Below are positions 63,955 through 64,000 of a stretch of DNA of 64,000 nucleotides, one piece after another; position 1 is the stretch's first letter, and every line of letters begins with the position of its first letter. A program made the position numbers and the translations under genes. Under the pieces are notes generated by a model, which saw only the letters and a program-made list of their open reading frames with translations, was not told the origin of the DNA and did not search any database. Location of the stretch: NCBI RefSeq assembly GCF_032118995.1, contig NC_092648.1, forward strand, positions 23,650,059-23,714,058. Direction: 5' to 3'. The stretch is from Asterias amurensis. Its lineage: Eukaryota > Echinodermata > Asteroidea > Forcipulatida > Asteriidae.

Positions 63955-64000
63955 TTAAAACACCCTTGTTGCACAATATTGTGTGCTTTCAGATGCATAT

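Overview
The window is animal nuclear DNA, most likely from an echinoderm; the class cannot be fixed from the sequence. It is AT-rich, has short exons with GT-AG introns, and is packed with palindromic MITEs, tRNA-derived SINEs and RTE- and Penelope-type retroelement debris. Nothing is bacterial or viral: no operons, no phage genes and no CRISPR.

Two protein genes can be read exon by exon on the + strand. AKIP1 (30,712-34,704; 5 coding exons, 152 aa) encodes the A-kinase-interacting protein. ZC3H14 (45,744-63,453; 13 coding exons, 731 aa) encodes the nuclear poly(A)-binding zinc-finger protein of the Nab2 family; its PWI-like N-terminus and all five CCCH fingers are intact. A third gene lies on the - strand. 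Its 3' exons (15,883 to 8,988) join in a consistent reading phase, and more candidate exons lie at about 17.1, 18.7 and 28.3 kb. I do not recognise it. Its last exon has an in-frame TGA followed by 52 more open codons. The 29.6-30.7 kb interval may hold divergent promoters for this gene and AKIP1.

The most unusual structure is an element of about 8.3 kb (about 37,320-45,660) between AKIP1 and ZC3H14. It has two large arrays of a 235/244-bp monomer in opposite orientations, an AT-rich core with no convincing gene and a roughly 270-bp pure TTTA tract, and an inverted outer sequence at both ends. It looks like a foldback-type, non-autonomous transposon whose arms are satellite arrays. The left arm has been re-amplified as a 714-bp three-monomer higher-order repeat. 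The right end lies about 150 bp or less from the ZC3H14 start codon.

Layout: 1-5.7 kb, repeats only. 5.8-8.35 kb, diverged tandem duplication. 9-16 kb, 3' part of the unknown - strand gene with SINEs and MITEs. 17.0-19.3 kb, coding fragment, 47-bp minisatellite and a Penelope remnant around a telomere-like core. 19.5-22.1 kb, RTE remnant split by a 1.6-kb hAT-like transposon with an 8-bp target duplication. 22.7-25.9 kb, SINE, MITE and unannotated AT-rich DNA. 25.9-28.2 kb, second Penelope/telomere-like palindrome. 28.2-30.7 kb, exon candidates and promoters. 30.7-35.9 kb, AKIP1. 36-37.3 kb, LINE tail, tRNA-like sequence and a CpG-rich inverted-motif cluster. 37.3-45.7 kb, foldback element. 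45.7-63.5 kb, ZC3H14. 63.5-64 kb, self-nested MITE.
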